Assembly (NCBI RefSeq): GCF_030464885.1
Contig: NZ_JALPRJ010000025.1
Span: forward strand, 1 to 64,000
Length of the DNA stretch: 64,000 nucleotides
From: Caballeronia sp. SEWSISQ10-4 2
GTDB taxonomy: Bacteria > Pseudomonadota > Gammaproteobacteria > Burkholderiales > Burkholderiaceae
Direction of reading: 5' to 3'
The position numbers and the translations under genes were made by a program. This document shows, one piece after another, positions 12,292-21,437 of the stretch (the first letter of the stretch is position 1; every line of letters starts with the position of its first letter). Below the pieces are notes generated by a model. It had not been told where the DNA came from, made no database searches, and worked only from the letters and a program-made list of their open reading frames with translations.

Positions 12292-13689
12292 TCACCCGCG
12301 CGTTCCCCTCGATATCTCGTGCCCCGCGTCCCGTCCGAGCCTCGCGGTAATGGGTATCGAAAGAAACGAAAACAATCCGACGACCACAAACGCCGGCCAG
12401 AAATCCGACCAGACCATCTGCGGATGCCCTTGCAGATCGTGCGAAATCTGCAACGCGATTCCGCCAACGGTCACACCCAGTCCCAGCGACACCTGCTGAA
12501 TGAAACTTCCGAGACTCGTCGCACGGCCCACATCGCGGCTTTCGATCTCGGCGTATGTCAGCGAGTTGAGGCTTGTGAATTGCAGCGCGGGAAAAAAACC
12601 GCCGAGCAGGACGACGCTCCAGATGATCCACGTTGGCGTGCCGGGATAGAACATGCCGCAGGCGGCAATCGCGATGCCCGAGAACGCGGCGTTGACCATC
12701 AATGTCTGCCGGAAGCCGTAGCGGTGCAGCACGCGCGACGCGAGCGAGCGCATGAACATGCCGCCGAACGCGGACGCGCAAGTGATCGAACCTGACTTGA
12801 ACGCGCTCATGCCGAGTCCTTCCTGCATCGCGAGCGGGAGCAGGAACGGCACCGCGCCGAGGCCGATGCGAAACAGCGAGCCGCCCACGACACTCGCCTG
12901 GAAGGTCGGCACGCGCAGGAAGCGCAGATCGAGGAGTGGCAGTTTTACGCGTCGCGAGTGCAGGAAATACACGACGAGGAAGACGATGCCGGCGAGCGCC
13001 ATGCACGCCGCGGTGCGATCGGTGACGAGTTCGCCGCCGATCAGCGAAAGCCCGAGCAGAAACAGCGTGCCGCCGCTCGCCGATAAAAAGAAACCGACCC
13101 AGTCGAGCGGTCCGGGATGCGCCTCGCGCGCGTTGCCGATGTAACGGTTGGTGAGGTAGATGCCGAGGATGCCGATCGGGATGTTGATGAAGAAGATCAG
13201 GCGCCAGTGCAGATAGGTGGTGATGAAACCGCCGAGCAGCGGGCCGACGGCGGGACCGAACATCGCGGGCACGGAGAGGTAGTTCATCGCGCGGATGAAT
13301 TCGGAGCGCGGCACCGAGCGAAAGATGATGATCCGCCCGACCGGCACCATCATCGCGCCGCCCACGCCCTGCACGAAGCGCGCGAGCGTGAACGGGATCA
13401 GCGAGGTGGACGCGGCGCACAAGATGGAACCGGCGACGAAGATGCCAATGGCGAGCCGAAAGATGGTTCGTGCGCCAAAGCGGTCGGCGACCCAGCCGCA
13501 GATCGGGATGAAGACACCCAGGCCAAGCACATAACTGGTGACGGCGATCTTTAGCGTTACGGGATCGCGACCAAAAGCTCTGGCCATTTCGGGGATCGCG
13601 GTGACGATGACGTTGGCATCGACGCTTTCCATGAACATCGCGCAAGCGACGATGAGAGGGGCAACGAAAGCTTTGATGGCTAGCGACAT
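12292..13689 (-). CDS. MFS drug:H+ antiporter, DHA2 (EmrB/QacA) type
   Basis: A 465-residue multi-pass inner-membrane exporter. The N-terminal helix MESVDANVIVTAIPEMARAF, the loop motif GWVADRFGARTIFRLAI (motif A), and GPAVGPLLGGF (motif C of antiporters) place it in the DHA2 family. The substrate cannot be told; no HlyD/EmrA partner is adjacent. It sits on the opposite strand between nrdA and nrdB and is divergent from the DUF3820 gene. The start at MSLAIKAF gives the expected short cytoplasmic N-terminus. Confidence 0.87.
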   Translation of the reverse strand: MSLAIKAFVAPLIVACAMFMESVDANVIVTAIPEMARAFGRDPVTLKIAVTSYVLGLGVFIPICGWVADRFGARTIFRLAIGIFVAGSILCAASTSLIPFTLARFVQGVGGAMMVPVGRIIIFRSVPRSEFIRAMNYLSVPAMFGPAVGPLLGGFITTYLHWRLIFFINIPIGILGIYLTNRYIGNAREAHPGPLDWVGFFLSASGGTLFLLGLSLIGGELVTDRTAACMALAGIVFLVVYFLHSRRVKLPLLDLRFLRVPTFQASVVGGSLFRIGLGAVPFLLPLAMQEGLGMSAFKSGSITCASAFGGMFMRSLASRVLHRYGFRQTLMVNAAFSGIAIAACGMFYPGTPTWIIWSVVLLGGFFPALQFTSLNSLTYAEIESRDVGRATSLGSFIQQVSLGLGVTVGGIALQISHDLQGHPQMVWSDFWPAFVVVGLFSFLSIPITARLGRDAGHEISRGTRG

Positions 13690-13814
13690 GGAGAACGGAA
13701 GGGGATCTCTTCGCGGCGGGAAGCTGGGATTATGGCATCGATATCATCGCAACGACATCGTGAAGTGCCGTCTTCGGCGACACTTCACGACGATAAAACC
13801 CGAGGAGAACGACG

Positions 13815-14033
13815 ATGGACCCGGAAGATTTGCAGCGTCTCGTCACGCTGAAGATGCCCTACGGAAAGTACAAGGACCGCTTGATCGCGGACCTGCCCGG
13901 TCACTATCTCGCGTGGTTCGCACGTGAGGGTTTTCCTGCAGGACAACTCGGCCGGCTGCTCGCGCTGATGCACGAAATTGATCACAACAACTTACGCGAA
14001 TTGCTCACGCCGCTGCGTGACAAGCGCGGCTGA
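13815..14033 (+). CDS. DUF3820 family small protein
   Basis: A 72-residue cytoplasmic protein with the core MPYGKYKDRLIADLPGHYL and EGFPAGQLG, matching the DUF3820 family (labelled putative quorum-sensing-regulated virulence factor, though evidence for that role is thin). An AGGAG-like site (GAGGAGAACGACG) precedes the ATG. It is divergent from the MFS gene and lies upstream of the nrdB regulatory region; no functional link to nucleotide reduction is evident. Confidence 0.8.
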   Translation: MDPEDLQRLVTLKMPYGKYKDRLIADLPGHYLAWFAREGFPAGQLGRLLALMHEIDHNNLRELLTPLRDKRG

Positions 14034-14139
14034 AAAGCGGCGCGAGAGCGCGTTGCGTCGGGCGATTCATGCGTGCGTCCGGACCTCATGCAGTCGCATT
14101 TTTACGGTAAAAACCGGCTCTTGCATGACGTATTCGTTT

Positions 14140-14155
14140 GTACTATAGGTAGTCG
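14140..14155. promoter_or_regulatory. Weak NrdR box 1 upstream of nrdB
   Basis: GTACTATAGGTAGTCG matches the NrdR consensus at about 10 of 16 positions (ACTATA..TAGT core). Support comes mainly from its spacing of exactly 31 bp from the better box that follows. Confidence 0.5.
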
Positions 14156-14170
14156 TCACTAGGCCAAAAC

Positions 14171-14186
14171 ACCCAATATTTTGTGG
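14171..14186. promoter_or_regulatory. NrdR box 2 upstream of nrdB
   Basis: ACCCAATATTTTGTGG matches the NrdR consensus at 13 of 16 positions. It lies 31 bp after box 1, the same phase as the pair upstream of nrdA. Confidence 0.7.
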
Positions 14187-14768
14187 TTTTGCCTTTGCGA
14201 TGACGACCTCGAGTGCTACACTTTCGACATGGAAACGAGACGCGCCAGCACATCGTTTTCCGCTGCAAGACACGTGTAATCGGGAGCTCTGGACATTGGG
14301 CTTGTCGAGTCGGAATGCACTCGAAAAGGCAGGTCGAGGCGGGTCCGTCGAAGGTCACGATCCGAAGCCCGGCTCAGGTGATTTGAACGAGTCGCGAGCG
14401 GCACTTACTCTCATGGTCGAACACGCAGACGCGCCAGGTTTTCATTGAGGCAATCACGAGGGCGAAGCTGTTCCATGTCACGCCTTAACGGCGACACGCA
14501 ACGCAACACGCAACGCAACACGCAAGACGATTCACAGCAGAGCCGGACGATGCAAAGCACCAGGCAAAAGCAACGCTGAAGAGCGTGAAGAAGCGCTGCA
14601 TCGAACACGTTCAAAGAGACTTCGCATGAAGCTTCAAGCAAGTGAGCTCAACGCAAAGTGTTGTATGCAAGTAGCAGCGTCAACACTAAAACAGGATTTT
14701 TATGAGCAAGCTCTTTTATCGCTCATGGAAAGATGGTACAAACCGATCTAAATTGATGGTGAGAATTT

Positions 14769-16064
14769 ATGCTCAACTGGGATGACGAGACCACTGCCGT
14801 AACTCCCTCGAACGGTTCGCAACACAACATGTTGCGTAACCCGGCGGGTCAGGTTGCGGGTTTCAGCCAAGCAGTCAGCCAAGCATCGCGTGCTGCTGCT
14901 CCAGTCACTTCACATGCAGCAGCGCAAGTCGCCGGTCATGGCGTGCTTCAGGCAGCTCATCAAACGTCAGCGGCACAGAATATTTTTGCGAGCGACTTCG
15001 TTGCTCCCGCAGCACCGAGCGCCAGCGACATCGCGGCTGCCAGTGCAACGCGGGTGAACGTGGCCGACAAGCGCATCATCAACGGCAAGACTGACGTGAA
15101 TCAGTTGGTGCCGTTCAAGTACAAGTGGGCGTGGGAAAAGTATCTGGCGGGTTGTGCGAACCACTGGATGCCGCAGGAAGTGAACATGTCGCGCGACATC
15201 GCGCTGTGGAAGGACCCGAACGGCCTCTCCGACGACGAACGCCGGATTGTGAAGCGCAACCTCGGTTTCTTCGTCACGGCCGACTCGCTCGCGGCCAACA
15301 ACATCGTGCTCGGGACGTATCGCCACATCACGGCGCCCGAGTGCCGGCAGTTTCTGCTGCGCCAGGCGTTCGAGGAAGCGATCCACACGCACGCGTATCA
15401 GTACATCGTCGAATCGCTGGGTCTGGACGAGAGCGAAATCTTCAACGCGTATCACGAGGTTGAGTCGATCCGGGCGAAGGACGAGTTCCTGATTCCGTTC
15501 ATCAATACGCTCACCGATCCGGCCTTCACCACCGGTACGCTCGAAGCGGACCAGAAATTGCTGAAGTCGTTGATCGTGTTTGCCTGCGTGATGGAAGGAC
15601 TCTTCTTCTACGTCGGCTTTACGCAGATCCTGGCGCTGGGTCGCCAGAACAAGATGACGGGGGCGGCCGAGCAGTATCAGTACATCCTGCGCGACGAGTC
15701 GATGCACTGCAACTTCGGTATCGACCTGATCAACCAGATCAAGCTGGAAGAGCCGCAACTGTGGACGCCGGAATTTCGCGCGGAGATCCGCGGGATTTTC
15801 CAGGAAGCCGTCGAACTGGAATACCGGTACGCAGAAGACACGATGCCGCGCGGCGTGCTCGGCCTGAATGCGTCCATGTTCAAAAGCTATTTGCGTTTCA
15901 TCTGTAACCGTCGTTGCCAGCAGATCGGCCTCGACCCGCTGTTCCCGAACGAAGAAAATCCGTTCCCGTGGATGAGCGAGATGATTGACTTGAAGAAGGA
16001 ACGCAACTTCTTCGAGACGCGAGTGATCGAGTATCAGACGGGCGGCGCGCTGACCTGGGAATAA
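14769..16064 (+). CDS. nrdB: Ribonucleoside-diphosphate reductase, beta subunit (class Ia)
   Basis: The radical-generating small subunit that partners NrdA. Of 431 residues, the first 95 or so form a low-complexity Ala/Gln/Ser/His-rich extension, after which the ferritin-like core begins ([20 protein letters not shown]). Di-iron ligands are visible in [25 protein letters not shown] and DESMHCNFG; the likely radical Tyr is residue 210 in HTHAYQYI. The start ATG has a GGTGAG site. Long N-terminal extensions are common in beta-proteobacterial NrdB. Regulation by NrdR is inferred from upstream boxes. Confidence 0.95.
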   Translation: MLNWDDETTAVTPSNGSQHNMLRNPAGQVAGFSQAVSQASRAAAPVTSHAAAQVAGHGVLQAAHQTSAAQNIFASDFVAPAAPSASDIAAASATRVNVADKRIINGKTDVNQLVPFKYKWAWEKYLAGCANHWMPQEVNMSRDIALWKDPNGLSDDERRIVKRNLGFFVTADSLAANNIVLGTYRHITAPECRQFLLRQAFEEAIHTHAYQYIVESLGLDESEIFNAYHEVESIRAKDEFLIPFINTLTDPAFTTGTLEADQKLLKSLIVFACVMEGLFFYVGFTQILALGRQNKMTGAAEQYQYILRDESMHCNFGIDLINQIKLEEPQLWTPEFRAEIRGIFQEAVELEYRYAEDTMPRGVLGLNASMFKSYLRFICNRRCQQIGLDPLFPNEENPFPWMSEMIDLKKERNFFETRVIEYQTGGALTWE

Positions 16065-16592
16065 GCGAGTCAGCAAGTCAGCGAATGAGCGTCAGTCAGC
16101 GGCAATGGACGCATTGCCGCCACGAATTAGATGTAGACCGGGCGCCCTGAGAGGGCGCCGAGTAGACGGGATGAATGGCAAACCGGCGCCATTGCGTGCG
16201 ATCACGATTGCGCGCGCGCCGGCCAACAGGTTTAGGAGAACGGTCGCCTGATGCAAAGTGCGCCTTGTGGCTTAACAGCCCAAAAAGATGACAGGCGTTT
16301 TGCGGACCCTTCAGTGGGACGGGCAAACTTCCCCCCGAAATATGCCGTCGGCAGTGCCGATGGCCCGATCAAGCGATTGCCGGCACCCGATTCAGGTGCT
16401 GACTTAATTTGGCGCGCTGTGCCTCGTGGCACAGCGCGCCTTGCCGTATTCATTAGCGTAAGCAGGCTCCATCAGCGTACGCCGATGAATAATCCGCTTC
16501 GCAGCGTGCGTCCTGAGAAGCCCACGCGGGAAGCGGGTTTTGACGAAGGGTGTTGTTTGAACTGACTCTCATCTTGAAACCTGAAGGAGAAA
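16065..16592 (+). other. Intergenic region nrdB to the histone-like gene
   Basis: About 530 bases with no supported gene. It has two hairpins: GGCGCCCT/AGGGCGCC at 16141-16159 and a 13-bp perfect stem at 16411-16440. Neither has a T tract. The promoter of the histone-like gene should lie in the last 150 bases. Confidence 0.4.
16411..16440. repeat. Perfect 13-bp stem hairpin
   Basis: GGCGCGCTGTGCC and its exact complement flank a TCGT loop. There is no T tract on either side, so it may be an RNA-structural or protein-binding element rather than a terminator. Confidence 0.5.
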
Positions 16593-17303
16593 ATGATGGC
16601 ATTAGCCAAGAAATCCGTCGCAAAGAAAGCTGCAGCAAAACCGGCTGTCAAGAAAGTGGCTGCCAAGAAGGCAACGGTAGCTAAGAAGGCGCCGGCGAAG
16701 AAAGTTGCAGTGAAGAAAGTCGCCGCCAAGAAGGTCGCAGTGAAGAAGGTTGCGGTGAAGAAGGTTGCAGCCAAGAAGGCGCCTGCGAAGAAGGCAGCGG
16801 CCAAGAAGGTTGCCGCCAAGAAGGCGCCTGCCAAGAAGGCTGCTGCTAAAAAGGCGCCTGCCAAGAAGGCTGCTGCTAAGAAGGCGCCTGCCAAGAAGGC
16901 TGCTGCCAAGAAGGCTGCTGCCAAAAAGGCGCCTGCCAAGAAGGCTGCGGCCAAGAAGGCGCCCGCCAAAAAGGCTGCTGCTAAAAAGGCCGCTGCTAAA
17001 AAGGCGCCTGCTAAGAAAGCACCTGCCAAAAAGGCGGCCGCCAAGAAGGCTGCGCCCGCCAAGAAGGCTGCCCCTGCTGCGAAGAAGGCCGTAGCTGCTG
17101 CTCCGGCCGCAGCGCCTGCTCCGGCGCCCGCTCCGGTTGCCAAAAAGGCTCCGGCCAAGAAGGCTGCTGCTGCGAAGAAGACGACTGCTGTAGCACCGGC
17201 AACGACGGCAACGACTCCTGCAGCGCCGGCTCCGGCTGCAACGGTCAAGACGGCGTTGAATCCGGCAGCTGCATGGCCGTTCCCCACGGGCAGCCGTCCG
17301 TAA
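16593..17303 (+). CDS. Histone H1-like Ala/Lys/Pro-rich DNA-binding protein
   Basis: A 236-residue, highly basic nucleoid protein made almost wholly of [10 protein letters not shown] repeats from residue 5 to about 165, then an Ala/Pro-rich tail ending in a neutral segment ([14 protein letters not shown]). It matches the bacterial H1-like proteins of beta-proteobacteria (AlgP/HctB type), which coat DNA non-specifically. The repeats are also visible in the DNA (AAGGCGCCTGCCAAGAAGGCTGCT-like units), so copy number probably varies between strains. AAGGAG precedes an ATGATG start; either ATG is possible. A clear terminator follows. Confidence 0.88.
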   Translation: MMALAKKSVAKKAAAKPAVKKVAAKKATVAKKAPAKKVAVKKVAAKKVAVKKVAVKKVAAKKAPAKKAAAKKVAAKKAPAKKAAAKKAPAKKAAAKKAPAKKAAAKKAAAKKAPAKKAAAKKAPAKKAAAKKAAAKKAPAKKAPAKKAAAKKAAPAKKAAPAAKKAVAAAPAAAPAPAPAPVAKKAPAKKAAAAKKTTAVAPATTATTPAAPAPAATVKTALNPAAAWPFPTGSRP

Positions 17304-17371
17304 GCGCAGGGTGTAACGCAGTACTTCGACACACGCGATGTGTCTCGAGACCGTGTATTGCTACGCGGTCC

Positions 17372-17411
17372 AAACCCGCTACCGGTGATTGCCGGCAGCG
17401 GGTTTTTTTAT
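17372..17411 (+). terminator. Intrinsic terminator of the histone-like gene
   Basis: Stem AAACCCGCT.CCGG pairing with CCGG.AGCGGGTTT around a short loop, followed by seven T on the plus strand. Confidence 0.85.
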
Positions 17412-17479
17412 TGGGCGTTGCATGGTGCGACGAGGCGTTCTTGCTCGCAGCAAACGCTCGCTGCAAAAAAGCGCAGACG

Positions 17480-17517
17480 AAAAAAAGCGCACACGCCCGA
17501 AGGCGCATGCGCTTTTC
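17480..17517 (-). terminator. Intrinsic terminator of the glycine-zipper lipoprotein gene
   Basis: On the minus strand AAAAGCGCATGCGCC, loop TTCG, then GGCGTGTGCGCTTTTTTT. The T run faces leftward transcripts coming from the lipoprotein gene. Confidence 0.8.
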
Positions 17518-17567
17518 TCCAGCCCCGGGCGCGATCGATCCGATCACGCCGGCACTTTCTTCATCCG

Positions 17568-18044
17568 CTAGTGCGTCACTCGCGTCACACCGCCGCTCGA
17601 CAACAACCGAACGCGCTCGCCGGCCTGAAACACTTCGCCGGTTGCGGTCTGCGTAATGGCGCGGATGTCGCCGTTATCCAGACGCACCGTGATCTCCAGT
17701 CCGTTCTGCGTCGCGACGCCGTTCTCGACCGCGTTGCCCGCCACCGCACCCGCGATCCCGCCGACGATACCCGTGAGGATCGAGCCACGCCCACCGCCAA
17801 GCGCGCTGCCTGCGACTGCACCCAGTGCACCGCCGCCGATAGCGCCAAGGCCGCTAGGCTGGCCGTTGTTCGAGCTGATCTTCACGCCGCGCACGCTGTC
17901 GACCGTGCCCATGCGGACCGTTTCTTCGCGCTGCGCTTGCGACGCGGTGTACACGTCGGGCGAACTGCTGTTATAGGCGCATCCCGTCATGACGACGGAG
18001 CTTACTAGCGCTGCTGCCAGCGCCATACGACTTGTCATGTTCAT
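17568..18044 (-). CDS. Glycine-zipper 2TM outer-membrane lipoprotein (SlyB-like)
   Basis: A 158-residue lipoprotein. Signal peptide MTSRMALAAALVSSVVMTGC ends in a lipobox; the middle (residues 65-105) is a Gly-rich double hairpin (GAIGGGALGAVAGSALGG, GIVGGIAGAVAGNAVENG) of the glycine-zipper 2TM / 17-kDa surface antigen family, followed by a small beta domain with VRLDNGD. SlyB-like proteins sit in the outer membrane and respond to envelope stress; the exact role here is inferred. It has its own terminator and is read convergently with the histone-like gene. Confidence 0.87.
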   Translation of the reverse strand: MNMTSRMALAAALVSSVVMTGCAYNSSSPDVYTASQAQREETVRMGTVDSVRGVKISSNNGQPSGLGAIGGGALGAVAGSALGGGRGSILTGIVGGIAGAVAGNAVENGVATQNGLEITVRLDNGDIRAITQTATGEVFQAGERVRLLSSGGVTRVTH

Positions 18045-18180
18045 TCTTCACTCCACTAAATTACGGCAGGCTGCTGCACGGGTGGCCAACAGCCTGTTGC
18101 ACCATGTCATTGCCGAAGCGTCGCCCAGATCCGCTTTCATGACTCATCTCAAGCTTCTTCACAGCACTACTTGAAAAACC

Positions 18181-19116
18181 TTAGAGCGCCGAACCAAAAG
18201 CCTGCTCGAACCGCTCGCCAATCTCGCCACGCGAAGGCGCATACGTCTGCGGTCCTTGATGTTCGATTTTCAGCGCGCCCATCAGGCTCGCGAGACGACC
18301 GGTTTTTGCCCAGCCCAGCTTGTGCTCGATGCCATACAGCAAGCCACCCCGGAACGCGTCGCCGCAACCGGTCGGATCGACGACTTTCTGCGCCTTCACG
18401 GCCGGAATTTCTTCGACGCCTTTAGCGTGCAAAATCTGCGCGCCATATTCGCCGCGCGTGATCACCAGCGCTTCCACGCGGCTCAGCATTTCGTCGATCG
18501 ACCAACCGGTCTTGTTGCTCAACAATTTCGCCTCGTAATCGTTGACTGCCACGTAAGTAGCAAGTTCAATCATGCGACGAAGTTCCACACCTTCGAGGAT
18601 CGGCAGGCCCTGGCCCGGATCGAAGACGAACGGCACGCCCGCGGCCGCCAGTTCCTCGACGTGCTGGCGCATGCCGTCGGCGCCATCCGGCGCGACGATG
18701 CCAAGCGTGATGCCCTGGGTTTCGCCAGCGTGGTTCAGGTGCGAATCCATCATCGCGCCCGGGTGGAACGCCGTGATCTGGTTGTTCCCGAGGTCGGTGG
18801 TGATGAAGCATTGCGCCGAGTGCTGGTCGGGCAGGACACGCACATATTGCTTCGACAAACCCAGCGCATCGAAGCGGTCGAGATAGAGCTGGGCGTCGGC
18901 TTCGCCGAGGGTCGCCATGATCTTCGCGTCGCCGCCGAGCAGGTTCAGCGCGTAGGCAATGTTGCCCGCGCAGCCGCCGAAGTTGCGCCGCATCGTGGGG
19001 ACGAGGAAGCTGATGTTCAGCTGATGTACCTGGTCGGGCAGGATATGGTCGCCAAAGCGGCCTTGGAACGTCATGATGTTGTCGTAGGCGAGCGAGCCGC
19101 AGATGAGCGTAGACAC
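18181..19116 (-). CDS. PfkB-family carbohydrate kinase, adenosine-kinase-like
   Basis: A 311-residue ribokinase-fold enzyme. The N-terminus STLICGSLAYDNIMTFQGRF, the GGCAGNIAYALNLLGG motif (PfkB signature 1) near residues 47-62, and the DPTGCGDAFRGG catalytic motif near 257-268 are clear. Beta-proteobacterial members are usually annotated adenosine kinase, but substrate cannot be proved from sequence. I chose GTG at 19116 because family similarity starts there; the frame is open upstream but Arg-rich. It is last in the minus-strand run that begins at aroQ, after a 290-bp gap. Confidence 0.85.
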   Translation of the reverse strand: MSTLICGSLAYDNIMTFQGRFGDHILPDQVHQLNISFLVPTMRRNFGGCAGNIAYALNLLGGDAKIMATLGEADAQLYLDRFDALGLSKQYVRVLPDQHSAQCFITTDLGNNQITAFHPGAMMDSHLNHAGETQGITLGIVAPDGADGMRQHVEELAAAGVPFVFDPGQGLPILEGVELRRMIELATYVAVNDYEAKLLSNKTGWSIDEMLSRVEALVITRGEYGAQILHAKGVEEIPAVKAQKVVDPTGCGDAFRGGLLYGIEHKLGWAKTGRLASLMGALKIEHQGPQTYAPSRGEIGERFEQAFGSAL

Positions 19117-19405
19117 TAGCGAAATCCTAAAAATAATCGATAAAAGTGCGCGCAGGTTTGAGTTCCTGAGCACCGTGCATGCCCGCATGAAGCGCTGCGC
19201 ATTCGTCACGCGGCGGCGGGGCCGGCCGCCTCCACGTGACGGATACGCACGCCGCATTCGGCCTGCGGGTTGAATGCGCTACTGGTTAAACGTTTTGCTT
19301 GGAGCATTTATTCGGCTTATACGTTCGGCGCGGCGAGCGATGCGTCAGGATGCCGCTCGCCGGCGTCGACCGCGCAGGCTGCAAGGAGCCCGCGTTCTTC
19401 GCTAC

Positions 19406-19906
19406 TTACTTCAACGCTGCCAGCGCTGCGTCGTAGTTCGGCTCGTTCTTGATTTCCGGCACGAGTTCCGAGTACAGCACCTTGTCGTTTTCGTCGATCA
19501 CTACTACTGCGCGCGCCGTCAGGCCCGTCAGCGGTCCGCTCGTGACATCGACGCCGTATGCCTTCGCGAAGTCATGGCCTCGGAACGACGATGCCGTCAC
19601 CACGTTCTCGATGCCTTCCGTCGTGCAGAAGCGCGTTGCCGCGAAGGGCAGGTCGCCTGAGACGACCACGACCACCGTGTTGTCGAGTCCGGCTGCCGCG
19701 ACGTTGAACTTGCGCGTGGAGGTGGCGCACGTCGGCGTGTCGAGACTCGGCACGATGTTCAGGACCTTGCGCTTGCCGGCGAAGCTTGCCAGCGTCAGGT
19801 TGCCGAGATCCTTGCCGACGAGGGTGAAATCAGCTGCTTTCGAACCGGCTGCCGGGAACGTGCCTGCCACGTCGATCGGGTTGCCGCCGAGGGTAACTTG
19901 GCTCAT
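19406..19906 (-). CDS. tpx: Thiol peroxidase
   Basis: A 166-residue atypical 2-Cys peroxiredoxin that reduces hydroperoxides using thioredoxin, usually periplasm-facing or cytoplasmic depending on species; no signal peptide here. The peroxidatic Cys60 lies in [11 protein letters not shown] and the resolving Cys94 in ATRFCTTEG, the spacing of E. coli Tpx (61/95). An AGTAGAC site precedes the ATG. It lies between the DUF3426 gene and the PfkB-type kinase on the same strand. Confidence 0.95.
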   Translation of the reverse strand: MSQVTLGGNPIDVAGTFPAAGSKAADFTLVGKDLGNLTLASFAGKRKVLNIVPSLDTPTCATSTRKFNVAAAGLDNTVVVVVSGDLPFAATRFCTTEGIENVVTASSFRGHDFAKAYGVDVTSGPLTGLTARAVVVIDENDKVLYSELVPEIKNEPNYDAALAALK

Positions 19907-20027
19907 GTCTACTCCAGAATGTGTCTGACGTTCAGGGAATACGCGCGTCGTCTGACCGGGGACGGACGAGAGACGCGCGCGGAAAACAACGACTGGCTAA
20001 GCGTAAAAATGTGAAAGCAGGTGCGCG

Positions 20028-21392
20028 TCAGGGATAAAAGATCTGCACGCGATAATTCGCCGCAACCGCGTCGCCGGTATCGAGCCGGACGATCACGGGC
20101 TGCGTACTGCGCGCGGCGAGGCCGGCTCCTATCACCGTGCCGGGACGCGCGTAGTCTTGCGGCCAGAGCACGCGGCGGATTGCGACGTTGTTCTTGTCGT
20201 CGAGGAGGGTGAGCTCCAGCGCCGGATACGCGATCGCCACGTCGAAGCGATTGCGCAGCGAGAGTTTCAGTTCCAGCTTGTGCGATCCGTCCACCTGGCG
20301 CAGACCGGAGTTCTCGATCTGCAAGCCATCGATATCGCGCGGCGGCGCAACTACGCAGCCAAGCTGCTCGCAGGCTTGCGCAAAGAGTTGCTGCGAGGCG
20401 GGCCAGTAGACCATCACGGTTTCCCGTTGCCACCACGCGACCTGCGCGATCAACGCGACGAACAGCACGAACGCGATCGACCAGCCGATGATCTTCCACA
20501 CGATTCCCGAACGTACCGGCGCGCGCGTTTCGCGGATAACGGGAAAAGGCTCGGAGGAGGGTTCGGACGACGTTGGCGCACCGCCGAAGCGCGGCTCGGG
20601 ATCGGCGGCCCATGGCGCGGCAGGTGCGGCGCCGAGCGGGGAGGGTTCGGTGCGGGCGTTGGTATCGGCGGGGCGTCGGGGCGCAGGCGTTTCCGGCTCC
20701 ACGCGCGGTTCGCTGCGCCCGACGAACGGCTCGGTACGCGATTCGTTTAGGGATTCGTTTAGGGATTCGTTTAGCGCTTCGGTTTCAGTGCGCCTGACGA
20801 AGGGATCGGTACGCGATTCCTTCAGTGGATCAGCATCCGTACGAGCGACAAAAGGATCGGCACGGGGTTCGGTGCGAGCGGGTGCGTCGGCTTTGGCGCG
20901 TGCTGTATCGGCGGCTGCTTTAGCTTCGGCTTCGGTGCGATTGACCGCCTGCCACGGCGATCCGGCGCGTTCTTCGCCTGGAAAATCACTCTCCGCGCGC
21001 GTGCGCGACACGGCTTTTGCAGCGGCAACTCCGGCGGCAACTCCAGCGGGCGGTTCCTCGCGCGCTGCCGGGGTTTGATCGGCTTCAGCGTGAGGTGCGA
21101 GGGCGGTATTGGAGACAAGCGGGTGCAGCGGAATGCCCAGTGCGTCGTGCTTGCCCCCGGAGACCTCGGCGCTCGATTTCTCCGACCTCGGGCTCGCCGG
21201 GTCCGCGCCATAATTCGGCGCGGTCGCGGCCAGCGCGGCCATGACGGTTTCGTCGCGGTCGAACTGGTAATGCGCGGCGTCGAAGATTTCCTGGCAATGG
21301 CCGCACCGCACGCGGCCGTCGTGCGGCGCGAGCAAATGCGGATCCAGACGGAACACGGTATCGCAGTGGGGACAGCGGGTTGCCAGCGCCAT
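20028..21392 (-). CDS. Zinc-ribbon and DUF3426 membrane protein
   Basis: A 454-residue protein. An N-terminal MJ0042-type zinc ribbon (CPHCDTVF...CGHCQEIF, residues 8-38) is followed by a long polar, low-complexity region (about 60-285), one membrane helix (IIGWSIAFVLFVALIAQVAWW, near 300) and a C-terminal DUF3426 domain. The layout suggests a cytoplasmic metal-binding head and a periplasmic domain; the function is unknown. The polar region contains repeated RT(E/D)PF and LNES units. It follows prmA by 45 bp in the same operon. Confidence 0.85.
   Translation of the reverse strand: MALATRCPHCDTVFRLDPHLLAPHDGRVRCGHCQEIFDAAHYQFDRDETVMAALAATAPNYGADPASPRSEKSSAEVSGGKHDALGIPLHPLVSNTALAPHAEADQTPAAREEPPAGVAAGVAAAKAVSRTRAESDFPGEERAGSPWQAVNRTEAEAKAAADTARAKADAPARTEPRADPFVARTDADPLKESRTDPFVRRTETEALNESLNESLNESRTEPFVGRSEPRVEPETPAPRRPADTNARTEPSPLGAAPAAPWAADPEPRFGGAPTSSEPSSEPFPVIRETRAPVRSGIVWKIIGWSIAFVLFVALIAQVAWWQRETVMVYWPASQQLFAQACEQLGCVVAPPRDIDGLQIENSGLRQVDGSHKLELKLSLRNRFDVAIAYPALELTLLDDKNNVAIRRVLWPQDYARPGTVIGAGLAARSTQPVIVRLDTGDAVAANYRVQIFYP
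20740..20775. repeat. Three tandem 12-bp units inside the DUF3426 gene
   Basis: GATTCGTTTAGG occurs twice in tandem followed by GATTCGTTTAGC. The units keep frame and encode the repeated LNES peptide, so copy changes would lengthen or shorten the linker without breaking the protein. Confidence 0.85.
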
Positions 21393-21437
21393 ATGTAGCC
21401 GAAGGCCAGAGGCCGGTAGATGGACGATGGCGCTATT

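Larger units (their letters stand above)
14034..14768 (+). other. Intergenic region and long nrdB leader
   Basis: 735 bases without a gene that I can support. Two NrdR-type boxes lie at 14140-14186, leaving about 580 bases before the nrdB start. Around 14498-14525 there is a short direct repeat built from the unit CGCAACGCAACA. The region just before nrdB is AT-richer (TTTTTATGAGCAAGC...), and could hold a proximal promoter. Confidence 0.45.

Noticed and set aside
12130..12795. Open frame overlapping the MFS exporter on the plus strand
   Set aside because: Arg-rich shadow frame; the exporter on the minus strand shows clear membrane motifs.
14200..14448. 82-codon frame in the nrdB leader
   Set aside because: No ribosome site, mixed composition and no family; better explained as leader DNA.
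16620..17060. CRISPR-like array
   Set aside because: The repeats are contiguous, short and in frame with a Lys/Ala-rich protein; there are no spacers and no cas genes.
16472..17332. Open frame antisense to the histone-like gene, rich in Ala/Gly/Phe
   Set aside because: It is the mirror of the Lys/Ala repeats (AAG read as CTT) and has no independent support.
20743..20775. Insertion-sequence or transposon trace
   Set aside because: The repeats are in-frame protein-coding units with no inverted ends or target duplication.
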